Assembly: GCA_003024175.1 (NCBI GenBank)
Contig: MDYQ01000017.1
Location: 124,001 to 188,000 of the forward strand
Reading direction: 5' to 3'
Length of the DNA: 64,000 nt
From: Planoprotostelium fungivorum
Lineage: Eukaryota; Evosea; Variosea; Cavosteliida; Cavosteliaceae
Each line of letters opens with the position of its first letter. Within the stretch, counting starts at the first letter, position 1. Under the pieces are notes generated by a model. The model saw only the letters and a program-made list of their open reading frames with translations. It was not told the DNA's origin and did not search any database. Below are positions 12,182 through 21,862 of the stretch, piece by piece. The translations under genes and the position numbers were made by a program.

Positions 12182-12527
12182 GCCCTCCGAGAAGCTGTCA
12201 TCGTATTAATAGTTTATACGATCTTAATACACTCAAGCACGACTTCTCTTTCTGCTTGATAGAGAAGTCAGCTTAGTTTTCTCCTGCATCTAACGTCTAT
12301 CGCAGGCATCCCAGGAATGCAACGGAAGACGAGCCATGAGATTTCCACTCCTTCCGTCATCGGGTGATGTCGCTGGACAATGGTGGGTCGAGGGCGACCA
12401 GATTGGCTCTCGTGTGTTGTGAGGGGATCTGAGATACGGAAGAGGCTTAGAGTCTATATCCGATGATGAAGTCACACACGGACGGGTGGGTCGATAAAAA
12501 ACTTGATTCATGTACATAAATATTTAT
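12182..12527. other. Intergenic region between two minus-strand genes
   Basis: About 346 nt separate the ABCG start codon from the end of the next minus-strand gene. A 75-codon minus-strand frame (12290-12517) is probably chance. The promoter of the ABCG gene must lie here. I see no repeat or RNA gene. Confidence 0.4.
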
Positions 12528-13240
12528 TTAAGCCCTGTTTTCTCTGCAGAGCACAGGTTGCACTCTCTGTTTCTCCAGGAGAGATAGCATGGTCTGCATC
12601 CAATCAGTCACCGAGAAGTCCGATGATTCACCTTTAGACCATGTCGTTTCTTCTCCGATTCCTTGAGCTGCGCCTCCATTCGGTCTCTATCTTCTATTGC
12701 CTCTGCACGAGTGTTCTGCAGTCTGGTGTATTGTGCCAACAAGAGAGCACAAGAGTCTTTCAATTGATCGCGTTCTTTCATTAGAGAGGAGGCTTCTGTG
12801 GAGAGTGTCGTGAATCGTTGTGAGATGATGTGTCTGAGCTCTGCATTCTACCTCGTGTCATCACGAGACTATAGCGTGAAATGGAGTCCCACCTCTTCTT
12901 GTAACGTAGTGATCAGTTCCGACGTCTCTGTGGATTGCACATCATCGAGCTGTGTCGATTCAGAGAAAGCTGGGAAGATGTATTGTAATAACACCACCTC
13001 GGCTCTCATCCTCTCTATAGTTTCTGCGTCTTTCATTCTCTTCAGATCAGATTCCTCCAAATGTTGTCGCAGTGAGGTAATCGTATCATGGTAGATGGTG
13101 CTCAGATCACCCCTCGCCGCAATGAGATCCTCTAATTCCGTTACGTATCTCTCTAGATGATCGATTCGGTCTGATGAAGAGTCTACATCCATCTCTCGGG
13201 AGGGTGTCTGGGTTGCATCGCTTCTGTGAGTGAGCTCCAT
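12528..13240 (-). CDS. Coiled-coil protein
   Basis: Three exons, 13240-12893, 12847-12632 and 12566-12528, join in frame to 200 residues. Nearly the whole chain shows heptad-like spacing and high Glu/Lys/Leu content (DRIDHLERYVTELEDLIAAR; EESDLKRMKDAETIERMRAE; DRDRMEAQLKESEKKRHG), so it should form a long parallel coiled coil. No family is recognised. It is divergent from the small membrane protein at 13,657, with about 416 nt between the start codons. Confidence 0.65.
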
Positions 13241-13656
13241 CTGAAGAGATGTCAGAATACAGCAACACAGGAGCACTCACAGTTTCAGTTGTGGTATACG
13301 TGTTCGTCGTGGTTAAATCCGTCTGGCACGTTGAGGTTATGCGTGGAGAGCGAGCGAGCGATAAAAATCCAAACCTTCCCACAGAAATGGTCACACGGGA
13401 AGCGCAGATCCCAGCTCTCTATGGCATGCAATCCGCACTTCTAAGAAGCTCATCTAAATCTTCACGATGCGACACGAACAATCTGCGGCTGCAAATACTG
13501 ATGGCTTCGTTGCCGTTGGACGATGAGCGTCAGTGTTTGCGTCATCGACACGTGAAATTGGCGGAAATTCAGAGTCAAAAATATTTGGGATTTCGGGCAC
13601 GGGGAAGCCACCAGGAGAGAAACAAAAGGAACGACGCAAGCAATCACACGAACAAC
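13241..13656. promoter_or_regulatory. Divergent intergenic region
   Basis: The region lies between the start codons of a minus-strand coiled-coil gene and a plus-strand small membrane protein, so both promoters must be inside it. The open frames crossing it (for example 13249-13839 upstream of 13657) are not convincing as protein. I see no clear TATA box. Confidence 0.4.
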
Positions 13657-13979
13657 ATGAACGCATTGAAGAATCTCAAGGGAGGACCGGCCGCTTATGG
13701 TCCATGGGTCGTCCTCGTCGGAGGAATGCTCTCATTCGCCACATACAGATTCGTCAGAGAAGAGCAGGACGCCTCTGTCGACTTCACAAAGCATGGACCA
13801 GCCAGTCTGCTGGTGGAGCCACCCAGAGAGGTGAAGTAGAGAGATGGAAGAGTTTCATACTGAAGGGATTTACTTAGGTCAGAGACCAACAAGTCCAAGC
13901 ATACCACCAGGCCAACTCTGCTCTCACGCAGAACCTGGTCGGCAAGCAGCACGTCGATGTTGGAGATGGAAAGAAATGA
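13657..13979 (+). CDS. Small single-pass, probably mitochondrial, membrane protein
   Basis: Two exons, 13657-13830 and 13878-13979, give 91 residues. A short basic N-terminus (MNALKNLKGG) precedes one membrane helix, about residues 15-33 (YGPWVVLVGGMLSFATYRFV). The rest is hydrophilic (REEQDASVDFTKHGPASLL, then a Gln-rich end). Size and layout resemble accessory subunits of respiratory complexes, which are often 80-110 residues with one helix, but I cannot match a named subunit. The mitochondrial assignment is inference. Confidence 0.65.
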
Positions 13980-14110
13980 ATCCTCACACAGATGGAATAG
14001 AAGAGACAGTTGATTTGAGTCGTTGTTTTCACATATCTTTGATGTTTGAAACTTTTGTCGTTGTTGAAAGGGTCAATCACATCAACCATCATAATGCATG
14101 TTGACGTAAT

Positions 14111-14557
14111 TCAACCTTTATATGTTACGACGTTCTTCTCCGTCTCCCACAACTTGACCTTGTATAAGAGACTCGTTCGCTGTTTGATCGAACGGAAGAT
14201 GAAGACGGCGAGATTCTCTGTCGTTGTCACAGTGCCCTTCAGTTCCTCTACATCTAGATCTAAATTCTTGTGATCCAACTTGTTCATCACCGTCTCTTGC
14301 ATGATTTTCTTGAGATCCTCCAGGTTCATCACCATTCCGCTCTCCTCTTCAATCTGATTGATGATATCATCATTGAAGAACGACGTCAATCGGAGACGTA
14401 CCTCACCTCTGACGGTGACCTCTAATACGTAGTTGTGACCGTGAAAATTTGCATTATTGCATTTACCAAAGACGGATGCATTCTGCTCGGCCGACCATTG
14501 AGGGTTGTGAAGTCTATGTGCAGCAGAGAACGTCTCTCTTCTAGAAAAGTTGATCAT
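14111..14557 (-). CDS. 6-pyruvoyl-tetrahydropterin synthase
   Basis: The enzyme converts 7,8-dihydroneopterin triphosphate to 6-pyruvoyl-tetrahydropterin in tetrahydrobiopterin synthesis (family members may act in other pterin or queuosine routes). Two exons, 14557-14402 and 14353-14111, encode about 132 residues, normal for the family. Visible marks are the zinc histidines in FSAAHRL and NFHGHNY, the catalytic Cys in FGKCNNANFHGH, the conserved SGMVMNLEDLKKIM, the LDHKNLD motif with catalytic Asp/His, and TTENLAVFIF with the substrate-binding Glu. The 48-nt intron has no stop and is a multiple of three, so an unspliced reading continues through it. It is called an intron because family members go directly from VRGE to ESGMVMNL. 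Confidence 0.92.
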   Translation of the reverse strand: MINFSRRETFSAAHRLHNPQWSAEQNASVFGKCNNANFHGHNYVLEVTVRGEVRLRLTSFFNDDIINQIEEESGMVMNLEDLKKIMQETVMNKLDHKNLDLDVEELKGTVTTTENLAVFIFRSIKQRTSLLYKVKLWETEKNVVTYKG

Positions 14558-14589
14558 CTCCCCTCCCAATTCTCCTCCTTTGATTTTGC

Positions 14590-15010
14590 GGCTGCCTCTC
14601 AGGCAATAACAAGTGGCAAACAGCTAGTGGCAAACAATAGGCAAGCACCAAATGGCAACTAAGAGGCAAGTAACAAGTGGCAAACAACTTACAATTGACA
14701 ACAATGAGTGGGAAATAGAGAGTAAGAACAAAAAGTGACAGACATAGAATGGCAAATAACTTGTGACCAACAATAGCAGCAGACAACAACCCTTAGCAAA
14801 AGAGGAAGAGCAAACAACACATGACAGAAAACAAGTGATCAATAAATGTAATACATGAAAGGCAACAAACAACCAGTGACCAACACCTAGTAATGATCAA
14901 TGAGTGGTAAATGACAAGAGATAAATAGTGACAATCAACATGTAACAAACAGTGAGAGGTAAGCAACAATAATAAAATAATGGGAGGCATATAAGAGGCA
15001 GACAACTAAT
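14590..15010. repeat. Degenerate short tandem array (CAAGTGGCAAACAA-like)
   Basis: For about 400 bp the plus strand is built of loose copies of a unit near 20-25 nt resembling caagtggcaaacaacta, with drift in every copy (tggcaaacagctagtggcaa, agtaacaagtggcaaac, cataacaagtgatcaa). Antisense open frames rich in Cys, Leu and Ser are translations of the repeat, not genes. It marks the start of an AT-rich, repeat-rich zone. Confidence 0.6.
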
Positions 15011-15013
15011 GTT

Positions 15014-15400
15014 CAGGTTCAGGTTTTATTCAGATATCAGTTTGACCCCGTGTGTTTAGGGGCTACTAAGCCATTGCTGGCCAACTGATAACTTTGAACT
15101 CTGCCAACCAAAAAAGGAGAAAGTGACAACGTAAAATGAGGGGAGAAGTAATTCTTTCTGGACATGTGTTCTGCGGCATACAAAGGCAGGATTTTTGCCC
15201 ATAAGGGGTGGGAGTTGACCCACATTGAAAAGAAATACAATTGGGAGATTAGACTATTGAGAGAAAAACAATAATAGTTTGGAATCAGCTGATGCCTGCA
15301 ATCTGCATAGTTAGTCTTTTCTTTTTTTCTTTTTCTTTTCTTCTTTGTGTGAATAAATTTGTACAGGGTCAAACTGACATCTGAATAAAACCTGAACCTG
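15014..15400. mobile_element. Short non-autonomous element with inverted ends
   Basis: Positions 15014-15048 and 15366-15400 are inverted copies of one 35-bp sequence with a single mismatch, ending in CAGGTTCAGG outward. The 387-bp body has no coding sequence. The same terminal sequence recurs at about 18,713 and 19,424, and at 19,424 it is the 3' end of a LINE-like copy. So this may be either a MITE-like foldback or two LINE tails in opposite orientation. I could not see a clear target-site duplication. Confidence 0.5.
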
Positions 15401-15540
15401 TGTGCATGACATATATTTTTATTATACATTTTATGTATTTGACTATTATAATATGAGTGTTACTTATGTTTCCATCATAATTTGCCTGTACAGGTATGCA
15501 TTTATGATATGCCTTCAAATTATTCTGACTGTTGCTAAGA

Positions 15541-16330
15541 TTATAGAATTAATATTGAACCCTTTATTTTCCTTATTCGAATCTTACTCTTGTCCCAGAA
15601 TTGCTTCAGAGTTGCCCACAACTGATCGTTCAATTCTCTAGTAAAAATACATTCTCCCAGAGCGTGTTGGTGGGAGTCCATAATACTTTCCTCCATTGTA
15701 TCAGAACAGAATTTACAACTATCATCCTCTGTGAGGTTGTATTGTTTCTTTCTCTTGTTTGTCCAAATTGTCATGATTTTTGTAATCAAGTTGCTGTATG
15801 GTTCTTTCTTCTCGGGTAATGAGTGTGGGTCTGCATGGCAAGTGAAGAATGCTGACCATACTTTCTGCCTATCTCTCCAATCTTCTGTTGATAAATTGTT
15901 CATCATCCTAATATTTTCTCTTGTATTCTATCTCCTGTTTCGAGTGTATAGTCTGGTGTTGATGTTATGTTCTCCCTTATATACGCAATGCTTGCCATTC
16001 TATCATCTCTCAATTGTTTGTTTTATTTCTATCTTAGTATTGCCATTCTTTTGTGTTTGTAAGGTTTTCTCTTTTTGGAGCCTACCCTTATTGCAGAAAA
16101 GGACGATATTGAAGCTGTCTGAATATATTGTGAGATTGTGGGCTGCACCTGTGTGTGTAATTGCACAGACAACTCCACGCAGTTCTGCGTGATTGATCTC
16201 TTGTGCTCCTGTTATTCTTCTTTCTACGTTCGTACATCGAATAGTCTCTTCTGACGTATCTTACGTCTATCTGAGTTGACTGGAGGGAACTCTTTCTGTT
16301 GCTTGTTTTACTTTCGTGCTTGTGCCTCAC
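15541..16330 (-). mobile_element. Non-LTR retrotransposon (LINE) 3' coding fragment, RNase H plus zinc-knuckle-like end
   Basis: Read on the minus strand, about 16220-16080 gives QEINHAELRGVVCAITHTG followed by NLTIYSDSFNIVLFC, matching the Glu and Asp motifs of an RNase H domain. After a break, 15906-15541 gives a terminal segment with CKFCSDTMEESIMDSHQHAL and GECIFTRELNDQLW, the C-x2-C...H...C pattern that ends many LINE ORF2 proteins. The frames do not connect, so it is decayed. No reverse transcriptase core is seen upstream. A related opposite-strand copy lies at 20,250-20,430. Confidence 0.6.
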
Positions 16331-17110
16331 TCGCCTTTTCTCTTAGCTCTTGTCTCTCCCTCTCTGCTTCCTCCTTCACCTGCTCCATTTCCTTCCTTCT
16401 GAATGTGGCTGAGTTCCTCTTTGGTCTCTTGCTTCTTGGGGGAAAGAGAGCGGGAAGGTCAGAGACCGATTAGGTTGAAGACTGATTCCTTCGTCGCTGT
16501 GTGCTTCTTATACAAGCTCTTCTACCATGATGGGTGATTTAACGAGCGCTCAATTATTTTCTCTTCTCGTCAGATTGACTAAGAACTTGAGAAGATGAGA
16601 GATGAGATTGAGAGAGGAATTTTCTCGTCATTCGCCTTTCGAAAGGCGTAGATAAGAGGCTGAGAGGTTGACAATCCCTGGGAAAGCATGTTCTCCGTAG
16701 GGAATATATTCAGTGCCTCTGGATGATATAGTTGATCCACTCAAGCCTTCTAGCCGTGACCTCGATACAACTGGTCCACTCTGAGCTCCTCTGCTCTCTG
16801 CGTTTGGCTGGTGGCCGTGGCTTCCACCTCCTTGTGTGAGATGTTCTCTCGTTTACTGAGAGCCAAAGATATACAGAGGAAAGAGAAGAGCTGTTGACCA
16901 GTCCCCTCAGTCGCTTCATCACTTTGAGTAGTTCACGCAGGAGATAGAGGGAGAACATGGTAGAGATCAATAGACCAGCACTATGACGATTGTGACGGGA
17001 GGAGTTTAGTGGAGAGCATGAGGCTGCTGCCTTGTCAACCTCAGTCTATATCAGGTGTGTCAGGTTATGCCCGAGTATAAGTGGTATTATACTCTCATCC
17101 TGCATTTAGA
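16331..17110. other. AT-rich region without a supported gene
   Basis: This stretch holds no convincing exon. A plus-strand reading near 16,969-17,040 (SIDQHYDDCDGRSLVESM) resembles one at 27,129-27,200, suggesting a dispersed coding remnant. Confidence 0.35.
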
Positions 17111-17112
17111 TA

Positions 17113-18062
17113 TCAGTTATAATATAATAGGAAGACTCTCACATAACACTGAAGGGTCAACTTGCGTAGTTTGGCTAGCCATTGAGTGTGAACCATTGTC
17201 AGAAGCTTCATCCTTGACAGTAAACCCTTTTTCACTGTTTCTGTATCAATTGTTTCCAAAATTGAAGATGATCTGCCCCAGAGTGATACATCTTGGATGT
17301 TTGTGCACACAGATAGACGCTCAGAGATTTTGGTTAGGCTCTCGTCACCCTCAAAGTCTCTGTATTCTAATCCTACAAACCATCAACTGACTCTCAAGAA
17401 ATAGTTATGCAACAATTTCTAGTCACATTCTTCATGAACACATACCTATTACTTGCAGAGGAGGAGTGATGAGATTTAGCACAGTCCTACTATTTTTTTA
17501 GATTTGCTTTTGTGTGAGACTGTTAAACCACTCACGAAAATGTGATCTGAGCCCAGGGGCATTGGTGTATGATCAGTGATCTCAACTTGGTCCCTGAAGG
17601 CAAAGCTTTCAAAAATTTGTCATAGTGTGTCCTCAAGAAGACTGAATTTTCCCCATAGTCCTCAATATTCTCCAATTGAAGCTTTTCCAAAGAGGTGAAA
17701 TGAGAAAAGACAAATGTAATGTCTTCCACTTGTGACTCCTTCTCGAAAATCATGTCTTTGCTCCACCGTGTCAGACACACCAAGTAGAGTACTCATATCA
17801 GGCTGTGTACACAACGTCAAAAAGAAACAGAGTCAACAGAAACAGGAGGTTACGTGATCTGTTTCAAAGGATGAGACCACATGACCTTTTGATAAAATCA
17901 CAGCTCGCTGAAAATTCTGTCACTCGCTGGGAGGCATCTCAATGTGGATGGTTTCAGAACATGATTCTGTGCCAACTTCTTTATCGTACGACTTACTGTG
18001 AAGATTTCATTGTTGCCTTCGATCTTCATTTGGACCCTTCTACCCTTCAACTCTGTGTGTGA
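17113..18062 (-). pseudogene. LRR-like gene fragment
   Basis: Several short minus-strand readings look like remains of a leucine-rich protein: FTSLEKLQLENIEDYGENS with LPSGTKLRSLIIHQC (17783-17532), and LAKLRKLTLQ (17310-17113). They resemble the RNI-type LRR gene at 21,863-25,098 in style. I could not assemble a continuous spliced model. It may be a decayed paralogue or a poorly resolved real gene. Confidence 0.35.
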
Positions 18063-18700
18063 CATCACCTTGGTTGCTGATGTGGATTCAATCTTCCTCT
18101 TTGTTGTTGCTTTGTAAGCGCCTTGGATTGCATGAATTTGTCAATCACTGCTGCATCACTCTCACTAATTGTGATAGTGAGCAGAACGATCATATCTCAC
18201 CTTTGTATATGTCATAGTTTGTATGACCCTGGCTGTGGACGAAGTTTGCGACCCAAAACTTCTTCTAGAACTTGATTATATTAGTGACATTGTCAATGGT
18301 TTGGACTGGAGAAGTTCATGAAGATGTTACTGTGTCAGATGTGGAGTAGTTTGTGATGTTTAACAACCAAGGAGTTCAGAAGGGATTTTAGGTTGCTCAC
18401 ACTGCTGACAGAAGACATTAGTTGCTTGGATTGTAATTGTAGGTATATGTTAACATTTAAAATCAATATTTGATATCACTGAGTGTCTCTGGGAACATTG
18501 CACTGAAAAATCAGCCTCAGATGAAACCAGATTTGGGTGAAAAGATGTGCTGGTGAGATGACTGTAAGCCCATCAAAGCAACAAGTGAAGACCTGGTCTA
18601 GCAAATGTATGCATTATAATGGTAAGGAGACTGCTGTTATGTAAACATAGAAATACTCTGTTTAATTTTAATATTCAAAACTAATTTTAAATTTCCTGTT
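18063..18700. other. AT-rich intergenic sequence
   Basis: No open frame, repeat or RNA signal that I can support. Composition matches the surrounding transposon-rich zone. Confidence 0.3.
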
Positions 18701-18849
18701 CATTCATGTTCAGGTTTTATTCAGATATCATCATCTCATCATTGCCCAATGACTGCCATGCCATAGCTTGCAATTCCTTTGTTCAGACTCCCATCTGTAC
18801 ATATCTCCAGATGTTCTGGGCTCTCTATTCTCGTATTATGCGACTCAAA

Positions 18850-19410
18850 TCAAACTATTTTTATCTCAAAAAAACAAGCACCTTTTTTTGCAACCACTTG
18901 CTGTCTCCTTTTGATTTTCTAGCAATCTTACACTTCATAATGCCATATTCTATTAAAATTGATCATGTTATGTTGTTTTGCAAAATCATATGGTCAACTT
19001 TGGTTTAGGTGATGATGATTGTTAGGTGATGGAACAAAATCGAAAGATCTTTGCTGATACATCACTAATCAATTGACAAATACAATAGACGCATAAGAAA
19101 AGTTTATGTAAAATCAGAAAACAATTAAACAAATTCACAGAAAAATACCAAATTGTTACTCACTGCGCGCGCGCAGACAGCTCAATTGTGGCATATTTTT
19201 CTGTATTTTTTGCATGCTTCATTGATAATTTATGTCATTTTTTGTCATATAATGCATCAACAAAGTTCAAACATTTAGATTACAGTTGGTTTCAACAATA
19301 GAATTACTTAATTAATTAGTAAGTCAATTCTGACACAAGATTAAATTAGCAGTCCTAACACCTGGCTGAGAGACAAACATTTCTGAACATAACATACATA
19401 CTTTTTTATA
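18850..19410. repeat. Left arm of large inverted repeat
   Basis: Reading in reverse complement, this stretch matches 20,930-21,840 block by block: the poly-A/T run near 18,880, the segment around gatcatgttatgttgttttg, the GC-rich word CGCGCGCGC at about 19,165 and the ATTGATAATTTATGTCATTT segment. Similarity is high but with small indels. The arms flank the nested element at 19,424-20,680. Confidence 0.65.
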
Positions 19411-19423
19411 TCCTGGACTGGTT

Positions 19424-19830
19424 CAGGTTCAGGTTTTATTCAGATATCAGTTTGACCCCGTGTGTTTAGGGGCTACTAAGCCATTGCTGGCCAACTGATA
19501 ACTTTGAACTCTGCAGTCCAGTGGGGAAACCCAAAAAAAAGTAGCATAAGAGATATATGTGAATTGGTGAATTGAGGTAGTAGGAGGGGTATGGCAATCC
19601 TTCTGGACATCTGTGCACGGTGGATAGAGGCAAGCTTGGGTGGTGTGGGGTCCCTGAGTCCATTGGGAGAGAGCCTATAATATGTTTTGTCCAGCTTTTT
19701 AGCTTTTAGCCAAGCTATTTCTGAACAATCAATTACAAAAATCATGACAGGGACAATTTGGTAAATACTTTGGTATATCCTTCTAAATTGCATTTGCTTC
19801 ACCATAGGTGCATAAGAAATCAACAAGGTT
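19424..19830 (-). mobile_element. LINE-like 3' end, second copy
   Basis: The left edge repeats the sequence at 15,011-15,110 almost exactly (the GTTCAGG end and the block with ggggctactaagccattgct). Inward it reads, on the minus strand, MSRRIAIPLLL and FGFPHWTAEFKVISWPAMA-stop. The inverted copy at 20,500-20,680 gives FGPPHWTAEFKVNSWPAMA-stop. So this is the same 3' module facing the other way. It is short and decayed. Confidence 0.55.
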
Positions 19831-20249
19831 GTAAAACTTCTTTAATTACTACCACAGTATGGATGGCCCTGTGCCATGTCCTATACCATCCTTGTAATAG
19901 TGCAATGGCTGTCAAACAGTCAAACACCACTGGTGTGTATCTCCTTTAGCAATGGTTCAGTGTGTTTTTTATTTCTCCCATGCCATAGTTCTGTTAAATA
20001 AAAAATGACATCAGGATTGAGCAGTTGTGAACTACCTTATGGGACACGTGCTGGACTGTCAGAAATGCTGATTACTCTTTTAATATGAATGTAAAATGTA
20101 ATAAAAAAATTCCTACTATTATACCTGTTGATCTGTCAGTAGATTAATCAAGAATGAGCATCTATAACCAAGAGGTTTCTTTTTAATGCATGTGTGGTGG
20201 CATTGTGGCTTTGTGTGTTTACCCACACATTGGTTGTTACATAAAATTA

Positions 20250-20680
20250 ATAATTACAAAAATCATGATGGGGACAAATTTGGATAAACAAGAGAAAGAA
20301 ACAATACAACCTCACAGAGGATGATAGATGTAAATTCTGTTCTGATATAATGGAAGAAAGTATTGTGGACTCCCACCAACACGCTCTGGGAGAATATATT
20401 TTCACTAGAGAATTGGACAAATCATACAATAGGTTCTCTCCTCTCATTTTATTCTTCTCAACAACAAGGGGTCAACTCCCCACCCCCAGTGGACTCAGGG
20501 ACCACCACCACCCAAGCAAAACTCTTAACCATATCAGAAGGATAGCCATACCCCCCCCCCAGCATCTCAATTCACCTATATCTTTTCTGCTACTTTTTTT
20601 TGGGCCTCCCCACTGGACTGCAGAGTTCAAAGTTAACAGTTGGCCAGCAATGGCTTAATAGCCCCTAAACACATGGATAC
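20250..20680 (+). mobile_element. LINE-like 3' fragment, inverted relative to 15.5 kb copy
   Basis: Plus strand 20,250-20,430 is the reverse complement of about 15,620-15,800 and carries the same DSHQHALGEYIFTRELD segment. It is followed by the FGPPHWTAEFKVNSWPAMA terminal module and the taaacaca end. Stops interrupt the upstream part. Together with 19,424-19,830 it forms an inner pair of inverted ends. Confidence 0.55.
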
Positions 20681-20929
20681 TCGCATTCAAAGCGCAGTTT
20701 CCGTTTTGATCACTGGCCACCCCTATGCAGAAGAGATGATGACAGATATTTCGCACTTTAATCTCCAAGCTTCCTCTTCGTTCCCCTCTCTTGATTGTTT
20801 TTGAACACACTTACACGTGCAAACCTCAACTTATTGTATCGGACCATTGAGAAAAAACAAGAATGCATAGGAATCTGCAAATGCCAAAGTGGTAGTAATT
20901 AAAGAAGTTTTATAACCTTGTTGATTTCT

Positions 20930-21840
20930 TATGCAGAAATGGTGAAGCAAAATGCAATTTAGAAGGATATGACAAACTATGTATGTTATGTCCAGAAATG
21001 TTTGTCTCTCAGCCAGGTGTTGGGTACTAATAATCCAATCTTGTGTCAGAATCGACTTACTCTCAATTCAGTTGTTGAAATCAACTGTAATCTACATGTT
21101 TGAACTTTGTTGGTACATTATATGACAAAAAATGACATAAATTATCAATGAAGCATGCAAAAAATACAGTAAAATATGCCAAAATTGAGCTGTCCGCGCA
21201 CGCGCGGTGAGTAATAATTTGGGATTTTCTGTGATTTTTTCTTGATTTTACATAAACTTTTCTTANCGGACAGCTCAATTTTGGCATATTTTTCTGTATT
21301 TTTTGCATGCTTCATTGATAATTTATGTCATTTTTTAGGTGTTGGGCACTGCTAATTCAATCTTGTGTCAGAATTGACTTACTCTCAATTCAGTTGTTGA
21401 AATCAACTGTAATCTACATGTTTGAAATTTGTTGGTACATTATATGACAAAAAATGACATAAATTATCAATGAAGCATGCAAAAAATACAGAAAAATATG
21501 CCACAATTGAGCTGTCCGCGCACGCGCAGTGAGTCATAATTTGGGATTTTCTGTGATTTTTTTTATTTTTTTGTTGATTTTACATAAACTTTTCTTATAT
21601 GTTGAAGTTTATGAGGACCGCGCACGCGCGGTCTGTTGTATTTGTCAATTTGCTCTGATGTATTAGCAAAGATCTTTCGATTTTGTTCCATTACCTGATT
21701 ATCAGATCTGATTTTGCAAAATAACATGACATGTATCAATTTTGATAGAATTTGGCATTGTGAAATGTAAGATTGCTAGAAAATCAAAAGGAGACAGCAA
21801 GTAGTTGCAAAAAAAGGTGCTCGTTTTTTTGAGCTATTAG
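20930..21840. repeat. Right arm of large inverted repeat, partly duplicated
   Basis: This arm is the inverted partner of 18,850-19,410. It contains the core block two or three times (about 21,020-21,230 and 21,335-21,560), and a single N at 21,266 where the orientation flips for about 80 bp. CGCGCACGCGCG words mark each copy. Part of this structure may be an assembly artefact. Confidence 0.6.
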
Positions 21841-21862
21841 GTTTGTATATTCTTGTTTTATC

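Noticed and set aside
14541-15005. Cys/Leu-rich minus-strand frames suggestive of membrane proteins
   Set aside because: Translations of a short degenerate repeat, not a gene.
15014-21840. Search for a complete autonomous transposon
   Set aside because: Only 3' LINE-like pieces and non-coding repeats are visible; no reverse transcriptase core or transposase was found.
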